From positions 1 to 58,126 of the forward strand of contig CALBZE010000025.1 of NCBI GenBank assembly GCA_937889645.1: DNA of 58,126 nucleotides, in the 5' to 3' direction. The stretch is from an uncultured bacterium. GTDB taxonomy: Bacteria; Gemmatimonadota; Gemmatimonadetes; Longimicrobiales; RSA9. A model generated the notes under the pieces. The model saw only the letters and a list, made by a program, of their open reading frames with translations. It made no database searches and was not told the origin of the DNA. The position numbers were made by a program, and so were the translations under genes. Positions 49,593-57,558 of this stretch are shown here, piece by piece. Each line of letters starts with the position of its first letter. The first letter of the stretch is position 1.

Positions 49593-50126
49593 ATGGATTC
49601 CTACGTTGGTGAAATCCGGCTCTTTGCCGGCAACTTCGCCCCGGCCGGCTGGGCATTCTGCGACGGGAGTCTCCTTTCGATCGCCGAGTACTCCACGTTG
49701 TACTCGGTCCTCGGCACGATGTACGGTGGCGACGGCACGACCACCTTCGCGCTCCCCGACCTGCGCGGGCGCGTCCCGGTCCACGTCGGCCCCGGGTACA
49801 CGCAAGGGGAGAAGGGGGGCGCGGAGGCCGTGACCCTGACCCCGGCCAACCTCCCGGCGCACACGCACTCGGTGAACGTCGCGGCCGATGCCGCCCAGTT
49901 GACGGATCCCGAGGGCGCGGTCCTGGCCGCGGGGTCAGGGATCTCGATGTACTCCACGGCCGCGCCCGCGCTGTCGATGCACCCGAACGCGATCGGCGAG
50001 TCGATCGATCCCAGGACCGGCACGATTTACGGAACGCCGTCCCCGGAGCCGCACGACAACATGCAGCCGTACCAGTGCCTGAACTACATCATCTGCCTCG
50101 ACGGGATCTTCCCGTCCAGGAGTTGA
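49593..50126 (+). CDS. Phage tail collar domain protein 2 (MdpB-like)
   Basis: The 177-residue paralogue has YVGEIRLFAGNFAPAGWAFCDG, then YGGDGTTTFALPDLRGRVPVH and C-terminal DNMQPYQCLNYIICLDGIFPSRS. It differs from the first mainly in the variable middle part between the DLRGR motif and the conserved end (residues about 65-145). The ribosome site is AGGAGGGGGACCG. It starts 11 bases after gene 1. It shares the family features but lacks a signal peptide. The three are likely to assemble or act together, but the stoichiometry is unknown. Confidence 0.9.
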   Translation: MDSYVGEIRLFAGNFAPAGWAFCDGSLLSIAEYSTLYSVLGTMYGGDGTTTFALPDLRGRVPVHVGPGYTQGEKGGAEAVTLTPANLPAHTHSVNVAADAAQLTDPEGAVLAAGSGISMYSTAAPALSMHPNAIGESIDPRTGTIYGTPSPEPHDNMQPYQCLNYIICLDGIFPSRS

Positions 50127-50136
50127 GGAGACGACG

Positions 50137-50661
50137 ATGGCCGATCCGTTCATTGGCGAGGTTCGCCCCTTTGCCTTCGATTTCACGCCACGAGGCTGGG
50201 CGGCGTGCGATGGGCAGCTCATGCTCATCACCCAGAACGTGGCGCTCTACTCGATTCTCGGCGCCACGTACGGCGGTGACGGCAAGACGACGTTCGGGCT
50301 CCCGAACCTGATGGGGCGGGTGGTGGTGGGTGCGGGCGCCGCGCCCGGTCTCACGCCGCGCGCGCTGGGGGAGGCCGGCGGAGCCAACGCGGTCACGCTC
50401 CTCCGATCCCAGGTCCCGACCCACAGGCACGAGATGAAGGCCGCGGCGGGCCGCACCCCCAACAGGTCGCCGGACCCCTCCAGCGTGCTCAACGTATCGG
50501 GGGGCGGCTCGGCGTACGCCGCGACCACGCCGACGACGCCTATGTCCGACACGATGCTCTCCACGGCGGAGGGCCATTCCCAGCCCCACGAGAACCGGAT
50601 GCCCTATCTCGCGGTCACCTTCTGCATCGCGCTCGAGGGGGTTTTCCCGCCGCGCCCGTGA
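50137..50661 (+). CDS. Phage tail collar domain protein 3 (MdpB-like)
   Basis: The 174-residue paralogue has FIGEVRPFAFDFTPRGWAACDG and the motif in a diverged form, TTFGLPNLMGRVVVGAG, where usual DLRGR is NLMGR. The end is QPHENRMPYLAVTFCIALEGVFPPRP. The middle variable region differs from both siblings. ATG at 50137 follows GAGGAGACGACG. Its stop overlaps the GTG start of the acetyltransferase (GTGA), so that gene is translated in step. Confidence 0.9.
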   Translation: MADPFIGEVRPFAFDFTPRGWAACDGQLMLITQNVALYSILGATYGGDGKTTFGLPNLMGRVVVGAGAAPGLTPRALGEAGGANAVTLLRSQVPTHRHEMKAAAGRTPNRSPDPSSVLNVSGGGSAYAATTPTTPMSDTMLSTAEGHSQPHENRMPYLAVTFCIALEGVFPPRP

Positions 50662-51176
50662 GCGGGCGTACGGGTGCGGCCCCGGCGCCCGGGCCGCGGC
50701 TGTCGCTGCGGGAGGCCGGCGCCGGCGATCGCGAGTTCCTTTACCGGGTCTTTGCTTCGACCCGCGAGGAGGAGCTCGCGTTCGTCGATTGGGACGCCGA
50801 GCAGGTCGAATCGTTCCTGCGCATGCAATTCGAGGCGCAGGACCGGTTCTACCGCCAGCACTACGCGGGCGCCTCGTTCGCGGTGGTCGAGTGCGACGGC
50901 GAGCCGGCGGGCCGGCTCTACGTGGCGCGCTGGCCCGAGGAGATCCGGATCATGGACATCGCGATCCTCCCCGCGTTCCGCGGACGCGGGATCGGGACCG
51001 CGCTCCTCTCGGCCGTGATCGGGGAAGCCGAACGGGAGCGAAAGCGCGTCAGCATCCACGTGGAGCGTTACAACCCCGCGCGGCGGCTCTACGCCCGCTT
51101 CGGGTTTCAGGAGGTCGAGGACCGGGGAGTCTACCTCTTCCTGGTGCGGGAGCCTCAGGAGAACACCGCCTCGTAG
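50658..51176 (+). CDS. GNAT family N-acetyltransferase
   Basis: The 172-residue protein is a GNAT acetyltransferase. The acetyl-CoA loop lies in ILPAFRGRGIGTALLSAVI and the flanking strands are IRIMDIAIL, VSIHVERYN and YARFGFQEVEDRGVYLFLV. GTG start at 50658 overlaps the stop of the third tail-collar gene, so it belongs to that operon. In the tail-collar context a protein-modifying role is suggested, but the acceptor is unknown. The final 22 bases overlap the DUF6916 gene on the opposite strand. Confidence 0.92.
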   Translation: MSGRTGAAPAPGPRLSLREAGAGDREFLYRVFASTREEELAFVDWDAEQVESFLRMQFEAQDRFYRQHYAGASFAVVECDGEPAGRLYVARWPEEIRIMDIAILPAFRGRGIGTALLSAVIGEAERERKRVSIHVERYNPARRLYARFGFQEVEDRGVYLFLVREPQENTAS

Positions 51177-51448
51177 CGCATCCCCCGCGCGTCCGGGCCG
51201 ACGGTGACGAGGAAGATCTCGAGGACGCCCATCTCCCGGTGCTCGACCTGGTAGATCCGCTGCGGGAGAGCGGCGTCCATCGGCCCGTGGAAGAGGAGGG
51301 TGAACGGAGCCCGGCCGAAGCCGGCCGGGCGCGGGCGCTCGGTGACCTCCGATAGGACGGCGTCGATCGACGTCGCCGGGTCGACGTGGATCCGAAACGT
51401 CTCGCCTATCCGTTCGGCGAAGGAGTCGCTGGTCAGGGATTCGAGCAT
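51155..51448 (-). CDS. DUF6916 family protein
   Basis: The 97-residue protein matches the DUF6916 pattern: FAERIGETFRIHV, AVLSEVTERP, APFTLLFHGPMDAALPQRIYQVEHREMGVLEIFLVTVGPD and GMRYEAVFS. Function unknown. In my recollection this family tends to sit near tail-collar and GNAT genes. Here it is on the minus strand and tail-to-tail with the GNAT gene. Start at ATG 51448: the weak GAGAACTACCACG is the only candidate ribosome site, and upstream frame is low-complexity. Confidence 0.82.
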   Translation of the reverse strand: MLESLTSDSFAERIGETFRIHVDPATSIDAVLSEVTERPRPAGFGRAPFTLLFHGPMDAALPQRIYQVEHREMGVLEIFLVTVGPDARGMRYEAVFS

Positions 51449-51776
51449 CGTGGTAGTTCTCGGTTGACGGCGGCCGCGCCGACCCCGTCGACGTCGACGG
51501 TAAAGATCATCGGTAGCCGGATCGCAACAACCTCGCATCCGCGCCGGAGCGCCGCCAGACCGTCGGCGGACCAAGCACCGCACCCCGGAAGCGCCCCCGT
51601 GAGACGTCTCACCCCCGCACCATCTCCTCACCCCCTTGAGAATCCCCCTCCGTCACCCCATTCTCCCCCAACGGGCGTCCACACCACGCCCGAGCCCCGA
51701 GCCCTGAGCCCCGAGCCCTGAGCCCTGAGCCCCAACACCTGACACCCAAGACCTGACACCTGACACCTACACCGCC
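51449..51776. other. Intergenic region upstream of urocanase
   Basis: A 328-base gap with divergent neighbours (DUF6916 on minus, hutU on plus). It contains the heptamer tract (51691-51733) and an ACACCTG-like repeat (51734-51770) that runs almost to the hutU start. No gene seen. Confidence 0.5.
51691..51770. repeat. Heptamer tract plus ACACCTG repeats before hutU
   Basis: CCCTGAG/CCCCGAG heptamers (51691-51733) change into repeats of ACACCTG and ACACCCA (51734-51770), ending six bases before the urocanase ATG. No Shine-Dalgarno sequence is seen in this tract, which would form the 5' untranslated region. Confidence 0.8.
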
Positions 51777-53441
51777 ATGACCACCAACACCTCCCGTACC
51801 ATCCGCGCCCCGCGCGGCTCCGCCCTGACCTGTAAAGACTGGACGCAGGAAGCCGCGCTCCGGATGCTGATGAACAACCTGGACCCCGAGGTCGCCGAGC
51901 GGCCCGAGGATCTCGTCGTCTACGGCGGCATGGGTAAGGCCGCCCGGGACTGGGAAGCGTTCGGCGCGATCGTGCGCACGCTCCGTGAGCTGGAGAACGA
52001 CGAGACGCTGCTCGTGCAGTCGGGGAAGCCGGTCGCGGTTTTCAAGACCCACCCCGGCGCGCCGCGCGTCCTGATCGCGAACTCGAACCTGGTCGGCCGC
52101 TGGGCGACGTGGGAGCACTTCCGCGAGCTGGAGCGCCAGGGGCTGATGATGTACGGCCAGATGACGGCCGGCTCGTGGATCTACATCGGGACGCAGGGGA
52201 TCCTGCAGGGGACGTACGAGACGTTCGGCGCGGTCGCGCGGGAGCACTTCGGCGGGACGCTGAAGGGTCGCTGGGTGCTGACCGGCGGGATGGGCGGGAT
52301 GGGCGGCGCGCAGCCGCTCGCCGCGACGATGAACGAGGGCGCGATCCTGGTCGTGGAGGTCGACCCGAAGCGGATCGAGCGTCGCGTGCAGACCCGCTAC
52401 TGCGACCGCATGACGGACGACCTGGACACCGCGCTCGAGTGGGTGCTCGGCGCCCGGGATCGGGGCGAAGCGCTGTCGGTGGGGCTGGTCGGGAACTGCG
52501 CCGAGGTGCTGCCCGAGCTGGTGCGGCGCGGGGTCGTGCCGGACGTGCTTACGGACCAGACGTCGGCGCACGACGCGCTGAACGGCTACGTGCCGGCGGG
52601 GCTGTCGCTCGAGGAGGCCGCCGAGCTGCGGCGGAACGACCCGGTCGAGTACGTGCGTCGCTCGATGGCGTCGATGCGGGTGCACTGCGAGGCGATGGTC
52701 GCGCTCATGCGACGCGGCGCGGTCACGTTCGATTACGGCAACAACCTGCGCGGCCAGGCGAAGGACGCCGGGTTCGACGACGCCTTCGCGTTCCCCGGCT
52801 TCGTGCCGGCGTACATCCGTCCGCTCTTCTGTCAGGGGAAGGGTCCGTTCCGGTGGGTCGCGCTCTCGGGCGATCCGGAGGACATCTACCGCACCGACGA
52901 CCTCGTCCTCGAGCTGTTCCCCGAGGACCAGCACCTGCGCCGCTGGATCACGATGGCCCGCGCGAAGGTGCAGTTCCAGGGGTTGCCGGCGCGGATCTGC
53001 TGGCTGGGGCAGGGCGAGCGGGCGCGCTTCGGCGTCGCGTTGAACGACCTCGTCGCGCGCGGCGAGCTGAAGGCGCCGATCGTGATCGGGCGCGACCACC
53101 TCGACACCGGCTCCGTCGCCTCGCCCTTCCGCGAGACGGAAGGGATGAAGGACGGGAGCGACGCCGTCGCCGACTGGCCGATCCTGAACGCGCTGCTGAA
53201 CACCGCCTCGGGCGCGAGCTGGGTCAGCTTCCACCACGGCGGCGGCGTGGGGATCGGGAACTCGCTGCACGCCGGGCAGGTGCTGGTCGCGGACGGGTCG
53301 CCCGAGATGCGCGAGCGGATCGAGCGGGTGCTGACGAACGACCCGGGGATCGGCGTGGCTCGGCACGCGGACGCGGGGTACGAGCTGGCGATCGAGACGG
53401 CGCGGGCGAACGGGATCCGGATCCCGATGATGGAGGGGTGA
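51777..53441 (+). CDS. hutU: Urocanate hydratase (urocanase)
   Basis: The 554-residue cytoplasmic enzyme converts urocanate to 4-imidazolone-5-propanoate in histidine breakdown, using tightly bound NAD+. GGMGKAARDWEAF, LVQSGKPVAVFKTHPGAPRVLIANSNLVG, MYGQMTAGSWIYIGTQGI, VLTGGMGGMGGAQP (NAD-binding) and YCDRMTDDL are standard motifs, and length is normal. No hutH, hutI or hutG is within the window, so the rest of the pathway must lie elsewhere. The ATG is preceded by a tandem-repeat tract with no ribosome site, which leaves the true initiation signal unresolved. Confidence 0.96.
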   Translation: MTTNTSRTIRAPRGSALTCKDWTQEAALRMLMNNLDPEVAERPEDLVVYGGMGKAARDWEAFGAIVRTLRELENDETLLVQSGKPVAVFKTHPGAPRVLIANSNLVGRWATWEHFRELERQGLMMYGQMTAGSWIYIGTQGILQGTYETFGAVAREHFGGTLKGRWVLTGGMGGMGGAQPLAATMNEGAILVVEVDPKRIERRVQTRYCDRMTDDLDTALEWVLGARDRGEALSVGLVGNCAEVLPELVRRGVVPDVLTDQTSAHDALNGYVPAGLSLEEAAELRRNDPVEYVRRSMASMRVHCEAMVALMRRGAVTFDYGNNLRGQAKDAGFDDAFAFPGFVPAYIRPLFCQGKGPFRWVALSGDPEDIYRTDDLVLELFPEDQHLRRWITMARAKVQFQGLPARICWLGQGERARFGVALNDLVARGELKAPIVIGRDHLDTGSVASPFRETEGMKDGSDAVADWPILNALLNTASGASWVSFHHGGGVGIGNSLHAGQVLVADGSPEMRERIERVLTNDPGIGVARHADAGYELAIETARANGIRIPMMEG

Positions 53442-53525
53442 GGCGGAGGGCGGGTGGCGCTGGCCGGCGCGGCGGGATGACGCCGCGAGGGGCGCCGCGC
53501 GGTTGACTGTGAAAGGAGGCATCGC

Positions 53526-54797
53526 ATGAGGGACCCGGCGGTGCGGGGCGTCGTGGCGTTCCGGGCGGGCGCCGGCGCGTTGCTGCTCGTCGCCGCGGGG
53601 ATGCTCGTCCTGCAGCTGGCGAGTCTCGGCGCGCCGTATGCTGCGCCCCGGTCGATCCGGACGCTGATCGAGATGGCGCTCGGTCAGGCGACGGCGTTCA
53701 CGGCGTGCGGGATCGGGTTCGCGCTGGCGTGGCGCGCGGCGCACAGGCCCGCGGCGCGGGCGCTGACCTGGTTCCTGGGAAGCCTCGCCCTCTTCTGGGC
53801 ATCCGTCTACCTCGCCGTCGTCCTGGGGCGCGGCGGGCCGGACGCGCCTGCCTGGGTCCGCCCGCTGATCGAGGTCGACGGGCTCATCATCCACCTCGCC
53901 CTCTGGCTTGCGCCCGCCGCGTTCCTGAGCTTCTCCACTGTGTTCCCGCGGCCGCTCACGCCGGCGGACCTCGTGCCTCCGTCGCCGCCGGCGGATCGCG
54001 GCGGCGCGGGGAAGGGCGTGCGTGCGGTCGCCGCGCGCGTGGTCCGGCTGGGCGCGCGCCCAGGGTACTGGCTCCGTCGACTGTTGCTGCGGCCGCGGCC
54101 GGTCTGGGCGGTGGCGATCGTAGCCGGGTCGCTCCCGCTGCTCCTCTACGTGATCGCGCGCGTCGTCGGGGCCGAGAGCGTCGGGGTCGACGGCACATCG
54201 CCGCTCATCGCGCGCATCGGCGCGGCGACGCTGGGCGTCCTAATCGCCCTTTTCATCGTCGTGGGCGCGCCGGTGGCGATCCTCATCTCCGCGCTGAACC
54301 TGAGACTCAGCTACCGCCTCGCCGACGTCGACGACCGGCGACGCATCCGCTGGATCGTCGACGGGTGCGTGGTCGGCACCGTGGGGCTCTTCGCGAACAT
54401 CGCGCTCCAGTCCGTGATGCAGCAGCTCGGCCTCGAGCACCCGGTCGCGAAGGCGATCCCCGGCACGATCCTCGGCCTGGGGAACCTGGCCATGGTGATC
54501 TGCCTCGCTGTCGGCGTCTTCTACGATGGTGCGCTGGAGTCGTCGCTGATCGTGCGACGCAGCGCGGTCTACACCGCCTTCGGCGTGCTGATCACCTTCG
54601 TTTTCGCCGGGGTGGAGAACATCGCGTCGTCGCTGCTGTCCGCGCGGCTCGGGCTGCCGGACGGCGCGTCGAGCTTCATCGCTGGCGGTGCGGCGGCACT
54701 GGCGTTCGGCGCGCTGCGGTCGACGGTCGCGCGGATCGTGCGGCCGCGATCGGCGGACGCGGTGGAGACGGTGGAGCGAGTGGTCGCGGCGGAGTAA
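53526..54797 (+). CDS. Membrane protein of unknown function (multi-span)
   Basis: The 423-residue protein has about eight to ten spans: FRAGAGALLLVAAGMLVLQLASL, TAFTACGIGFALAW, LTWFLGSLALFWASVYLAVVLG, LIIHLALWLAPAAFLSFSTVF, VWAVAIVAGSLPLLLYVIARVV, IGAATLGVLIALFIVVGAPVAILISAL, GTVGLFANIALQSVM, ILGLGNLAMVICLAVGVF and the C-terminal YTAFGVLITFVFAGVENI. The N-terminal half could be the sensor part of a two-component protein, but no kinase domain is present. I do not recognise a family. AAAGGAGGCATCGC precedes ATG. Downstream of urocanase by 84 bases, but with no evident link. Confidence 0.7.
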   Translation: MRDPAVRGVVAFRAGAGALLLVAAGMLVLQLASLGAPYAAPRSIRTLIEMALGQATAFTACGIGFALAWRAAHRPAARALTWFLGSLALFWASVYLAVVLGRGGPDAPAWVRPLIEVDGLIIHLALWLAPAAFLSFSTVFPRPLTPADLVPPSPPADRGGAGKGVRAVAARVVRLGARPGYWLRRLLLRPRPVWAVAIVAGSLPLLLYVIARVVGAESVGVDGTSPLIARIGAATLGVLIALFIVVGAPVAILISALNLRLSYRLADVDDRRRIRWIVDGCVVGTVGLFANIALQSVMQQLGLEHPVAKAIPGTILGLGNLAMVICLAVGVFYDGALESSLIVRRSAVYTAFGVLITFVFAGVENIASSLLSARLGLPDGASSFIAGGAAALAFGALRSTVARIVRPRSADAVETVERVVAAE

Positions 54798-54932
54798 CGT
54801 CGCGGGAGCGGGCGGGCGCTCCGGCGCACCCGCCGCCGGCGGCGGCGATCGGGAGGGCGAAGCCGACGGGGATCGTAGGGGCGGGCCGGGCGTGCGGCCG
54901 TTCGCCACATGTTCGCGACCCCGGACGGCCTA

Positions 54933-54958
54933 GCGCTCTGTCTGCAGGAATTGTTGGT
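54933..54958 (+). repeat. Dispersed 34-bp element, copy 3 (26-bp core)
   Basis: The 26-base core, GCGCTCTGTCTGCAGG then AATTGTTGGT, is identical to 418-451 (inverted) and 19998-20031. It lies 135 bases after the membrane protein stop, in sense with that gene, and ends five bases before the cyclase stop codon. Confidence 0.8.
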
Positions 54959-54962
54959 CCGC

Positions 54963-55805
54963 TTACAGCCGCGCGTACGCCCGCACCGGGAAGCTCCCCA
55001 GCCCCTTCACCTTCACCGGAACGGCCGAGAAGCGGAACCCCGTGACCGGGAGTTGCTCGAGGCCGCGCATGTGCTCGACGATCGGGATCCCCGCGCCGAG
55101 GAGGATCGTGTGCACCGGGCGGCGCAGGTCCCCGGTGTCGTCGATGTTGTAGGAGTCGATCCCGACCAGTACGGCGCCGTGATCGCGCAGGTAGATCGCC
55201 GCGTCCTCGGTCAGGTACGGGTGCCCCTCGAAGTAGCGGTCCGTGCGCCAGTGGGCGGCCCAGCCGGTGTGGACCAGGACCGCGCGGTCGCGGAGGTCGT
55301 GGGACTCGAACGCCTCGGGGCCGATCGCGCGCCCGTTGAGCTCCGCAAAGCCCTCGCGACCGGCGCGCCCGCGGGACCTGTCGGGGTTGTCGCTCCCGTC
55401 GGATCCTTCGAGCTGGCCACTCCCGTGAGGCCACTCGCGCCCGGCCCGCCCCTCGGGCCCTCGTGGGTCGTCACGCCCTCCCGGCCCCTCCCGCCCGGCC
55501 ACCCGAACGACCACTCCCGGCAGGTCCGCAAGCGACGCCAGCTCCAACCCGGACATGTCCGGGCCGTCGGCGAACCGGTGGAACGGGGCGTCGACGTACG
55601 TCCCCGTGTTCGCGACCATTTCGATGCGGCCGATGTGGAATTCCGTTGCCTCGGCGTACATCGCACGCGACGCCTCGCGGCTCAGGTAGTCGCAGATCAC
55701 GGGCGCGGGGAGCCCTTTGTAGGTGATCATCCCGGCTTCGATCGTGTGGCTGAGGTCGATCAGGCGGGGCCCCGGCGCGGTGGGTTCCGTCACGGGTTCG
55801 TTCAT
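54963..55805 (-). CDS. Cyclase family protein (kynurenine formamidase-like) with insert
   Basis: The 280-residue protein is a cyclase-family metal-dependent hydrolase. The metal motif normally HxGTHxDAPxH is here NTGTYVDAPFH (Asn66, Tyr70), which loses two histidines; a subfamily with such a variant exists as far as I recall. LIDLSHTIEAGMITYKG, VLVHTGWAAHW, LVGIDSYNIDD and RRPVHTILLGAGIPIVEHM are family segments. About 50 residues (103-158) of Gly/Arg/Glu/Ser-rich sequence are inserted before GRAIGPEAF. ATG at 55805. The activity is uncertain because of the altered ligand set. Confidence 0.85.
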   Translation of the reverse strand: MNEPVTEPTAPGPRLIDLSHTIEAGMITYKGLPAPVICDYLSREASRAMYAEATEFHIGRIEMVANTGTYVDAPFHRFADGPDMSGLELASLADLPGVVVRVAGREGPGGRDDPRGPEGRAGREWPHGSGQLEGSDGSDNPDRSRGRAGREGFAELNGRAIGPEAFESHDLRDRAVLVHTGWAAHWRTDRYFEGHPYLTEDAAIYLRDHGAVLVGIDSYNIDDTGDLRRPVHTILLGAGIPIVEHMRGLEQLPVTGFRFSAVPVKVKGLGSFPVRAYARL

Positions 55806-56141
55806 GCGGAGCTACCGGTGTCGTAGTGGAACGGGCGAACCGGCCGCGGCGTTCGGCTGGCCGGGTCGTCGGGTCGATATCGAGCAGGTTATCCGCGCTC
55901 GTCGTCGTCGGCAACCGGGTCACCGCTCGCGCCGGTGCGGGTACCGGAACTCCATGTTACGACGATAGTTCGGGCCCCGCATATGTCTCCCGCCCTCGAA
56001 AACATCTGTCTCCCCCAGAGGACACCCGCGTGGTGCGGGATCGGTCGGAACTGACGTGATACCAAGGAATTACGGCTTGGTCCGGCCGTTGCTCCCTCCG
56101 GACACCGCGCAAGCGTTGTCGCAGTACGACGGGAGGTACTC
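55806..56141. other. Divergent intergenic region
   Basis: A 336-base gap between the cyclase (minus) and the lipoprotein (plus). A small inverted repeat ACCAAG-N9-CTTGGT lies at 56061-56081, 60 bases before the lipoprotein start, and may be an operator. No gene seen and no clear promoter. Confidence 0.4.
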
Positions 56142-56783
56142 ATGATCCTGAAGGCGGGAACCATACGGGTCGGGCTGATGCTGCTGGTCTTCGCGCTGGG
56201 CGTGGCGCCGGCGTGCACGACGGTGGCGGGCACGCCGGGGCGGCCGCCGGGCGGGGTGTGGGGGCGGGAGGCGACGATCCACGGCGAGATCCGGGGCATC
56301 GACACGCGTCGCGACCGGATCTACGTGAGCGAGGGGCGCGGGGGTCGCGGGCGGACGTACACCATCTATTACGACCGCCGCACCCGTGTGCACGACGGGC
56401 GGCGCTCGTATCCGGTCTCGGCGCTGCGGCGCGGCGACGACGTCCGTATCCGCGTGGAGTACGACCGCCGCGGCCGGCCGTGGGCGGAGCGGGTCGAGCT
56501 GCGGCGAGGCAATGGGTGGGGCTGGGGCGATCGCGGTCCGTGGGACAACGGCCGTCACGGCGTATGGAAGACCGAGCGGTGGACGGGGCGGGTCGTGGTC
56601 GTGGACACCCGGCGAAACTACTTCACTCTGGACCGTGGCCCGTCGCGGGTGGTGATCGTGAAGGTCCCGTCGTCGAACGACGATCTCGCGCGGCGTCTCC
56701 GTCGCCTGCGTCGTGGGGAGAACGTGACGATCGAGGTCCGGCACCGGGGCGGGCAAGACGTGGAGCTGATCCGATTCCGGTAG
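56142..56783 (+). CDS. DUF5666-like lipoprotein
   Basis: The 213-residue protein has a lipobox GVAPAC (Cys25). Two OB-like beta repeats follow, IHGEIRGIDTRRDRIYVSEGRGGRG to VRIRVEYDRRGR and WTGRVVVVDTRRNYFTLDRGP to VTIEVRHRGGQDVELIRF. The pattern GxVxxID...L..GD.V.V resembles DUF5666. It is very basic with many Arg. ATG at 56142 follows GGGAGGTACTC. Likely an envelope-located protein. Function unknown. No operon partner. Confidence 0.78.
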   Translation: MILKAGTIRVGLMLLVFALGVAPACTTVAGTPGRPPGGVWGREATIHGEIRGIDTRRDRIYVSEGRGGRGRTYTIYYDRRTRVHDGRRSYPVSALRRGDDVRIRVEYDRRGRPWAERVELRRGNGWGWGDRGPWDNGRHGVWKTERWTGRVVVVDTRRNYFTLDRGPSRVVIVKVPSSNDDLARRLRRLRRGENVTIEVRHRGGQDVELIRFR

Positions 56784-57045
56784 TGGCGGTGGGTGGAGTG
56801 ACGAGGGCGGTGCAGCGAGGGCGGTGCAGCGAGGGGGCGGCGCGTGTACACGCGCCGCCCGCTCGTGTGTTTGGTGGATACGCCTGGAAGGGATGGCGAT
56901 TCGCGCTCGGCTCGCCCATCCTGTGGCTGTACCGAGCGTCGCCGGAAAGGCCCCGTCGCGCGTTCTATGCTCGAAATAGGCGAGCTTCACGCGCGGCGTC
57001 CCGATACTCGTCTTCCCTTCGTATCACCTCTGCACCGGAGGCTCG

Positions 57046-57483
57046 ATGCTTCGCGAAATGGTACGGCCGATCCCCCTCGATCGGTATTCCGCGCTCGGCG
57101 CGCCGGTCCTTCGTCTCTTCCTCGCCTTCGTCCTGATCTACGGGACGCAGGACAACGTATTCCATTGGGAGCGGATGATCGAGTTCCGGGATTTCCTGGC
57201 CCGGAACGGGTTCCCGTACCCGCTGCTCTCGGCGCATGTGTCGGCGTACGCCCAGTTCGTCTGCGGGATCCTGCTCGCCCTCGGGCTCTTCACGCGCGTC
57301 GCCGCGCTGGTCATGTGCGTGAACTTCCTGGTCGCACTCGGCATGGTGCACGTCGGGCTGCCTTTCGAGGCGAATATCGCGCCGCTGGCCATGTTCTTCG
57401 GGTCGGTGTTCTTCCTCTTGCACGGGGCGGGGAGTTACTCGCTGGATGCGTGGGCCGCGGCCCGTCGCGGCGCCGGTCGGTAA
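57046..57483 (+). CDS. DoxX family membrane protein
   Basis: The 145-residue membrane protein has four spans: LGAPVLRLFLAFVLIYGTQDNVF, VSAYAQFVCGILLALGLFTRVAALVMCVNFLVALGMV and IAPLAMFFGSVFFLLHGAGSYSLD. The order FLARNGFPYPLLSAHVSAYAQFVCGILLALGLFTR and the last GAGSYSLDAW are typical of DoxX-like proteins. Function is not settled; some members act in redox or oxidative-stress complexes. ATG at 57046 follows GGAGGCTCG. Confidence 0.9.
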   Translation: MLREMVRPIPLDRYSALGAPVLRLFLAFVLIYGTQDNVFHWERMIEFRDFLARNGFPYPLLSAHVSAYAQFVCGILLALGLFTRVAALVMCVNFLVALGMVHVGLPFEANIAPLAMFFGSVFFLLHGAGSYSLDAWAAARRGAGR

Positions 57484-57558
57484 GAGCGTCGGACGGTCCT
57501 TGCCCCCGGGCGCGGGGCCGGGCATACTGCGGGCGGGAGAAACTCCGGGAGGGACGCC

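Noticed and set aside
49066..51176. Prophage remnant
   Set aside because: Tail-collar genes alone do not make a phage: no capsid, terminase, portal, lysis, integrase or att-like repeats were seen, and base composition matches the neighbours.
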